In this document: piece after piece, positions 63,989-64,000 of the stretch
How the letters are laid out: each line of letters starts with the position of its first letter
Numbering within the stretch: position 1 is the first letter of the stretch
From: Meiothermus taiwanensis DSM 14542
Lineage (GTDB): Bacteria > Deinococcota > Deinococci > Deinococcales > Thermaceae
DNA length: 64,000 bases
Assembly: GCA_000482765.1 (NCBI GenBank)
Contig: AXWR01000006.1
Span: forward strand, 61,817-125,816
Direction of reading: 5' to 3'
The notes under the pieces: generated by a model
What the model was told of the DNA's origin: nothing
What the model saw: only the letters and a program-made list of their open reading frames with translations
Database searches by the model: none
Translations under genes and position numbers: made by a program

Positions 63989-64000
63989 ATGAACCCCCCA
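63989..64000 (+). CDS. Start of a truncated gene at the right edge
   Basis: ATG 63989 with GAGGAG at 63973-63978, 10 nt upstream, opens MNPP and runs off the window. The intergenic bases before it (63911-63960) start AGGAGTTACGCAG, which I associate loosely with insertion-sequence ends in related bacteria; this is weak. Nothing about the product can be said. Confidence 0.35.

Overview
The window is GC-rich (roughly 63% by eye), almost fully coding chromosomal DNA from a member of the Deinococcota, most likely Meiothermus or a close relative. This genus call is an inference from several signs. DnaE, SecA, RpoZ and the EF-G-2-like factor look Thermus-like, and the ssrA tag ends in SYALAA. Several genes have a TATAAT-like -10 box only 7-13 nt before the start codon (leaderless transcripts). 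The hexamer CTCGAG is very frequent. There is no prophage, CRISPR array or complete insertion sequence; the right edge may hold the start of one.

Layout. 1-3.7 kb: end of a TPR-like gene, a small unknown, a GT28-type glycosyltransferase, an aldo/keto reductase, a CDGSH protein and a glyoxalase-fold protein. 3.8-6.1 kb: a penicillin-acylase-family Ntn hydrolase; a lipoprotein paralogue lies at 15-17.4 kb. 6.1-8.6 kb: a GntR/YtrA regulator with its own operator, an ABC ATPase, a permease and a small membrane protein. 8.7-12.5 kb: Yip1 protein, membrane fusion protein and MacB-type ATPase and permease. 12.6-22.2 kb: surface or secreted proteins, a frameshifted pectinacetylesterase-like gene, a HExxH protein, a CoA transferase, GalE and GlcD. 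22.3-32.8 kb: EVE protein, PilC, ScpB, a degenerate ComB paralogue, WecG/TagA transferase, PrsA-type foldase, FAD oxidoreductase, orphan LolD-type ATPase, CRP/FNR regulator, ComB and AsnS. 32.9-36.7 kb: DnaE. 36.7-43 kb: tryptophan 2,3-dioxygenase, kynureninase, a molybdenum hydroxylase large subunit, an acetamidase/formamidase-family protein and MoxR. 43-50 kb: pRiA4b ORF-3-like protein, TsaD, a secreted protein, SecA, a phosphoesterase and a DUF1648-like protein. 50-53.2 kb: TyrA, DAHP synthase, thioesterase and tmRNA. 53.2-64 kb: VWA protein, DUF3352-like protein, EF-G-2-like factor, MarC, RecN, ArgR, RpoZ, Gmk and a GH13 amylase.

The most striking signal is in front of the DAHP synthase gene on the minus strand (about 52,133-52,311). 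A promoter feeds an almost leaderless 28-codon ORF that contains the run HFYGYFYW. Behind it come an internal hairpin, an antiterminator-capable segment, and a GC-rich terminator with six Ts just before the aroF ribosome binding site. This has the architecture of a leader-peptide attenuator sensing charged aromatic tRNAs and controlling aroF-tyrA.

A second unexplained layer is a family of bipartite palindromic repeats at four places (8.6, 26.2, 28.8 and 58.9 kb). All lie directly behind plus-strand genes, and one copy supplies the last codons of recN. Other points: the kynurenine genes sit near a possible replacement formamidase, the molybdenum hydroxylase lacks its partner subunits, and tail-to-tail genes repeatedly overlap by a few bases.
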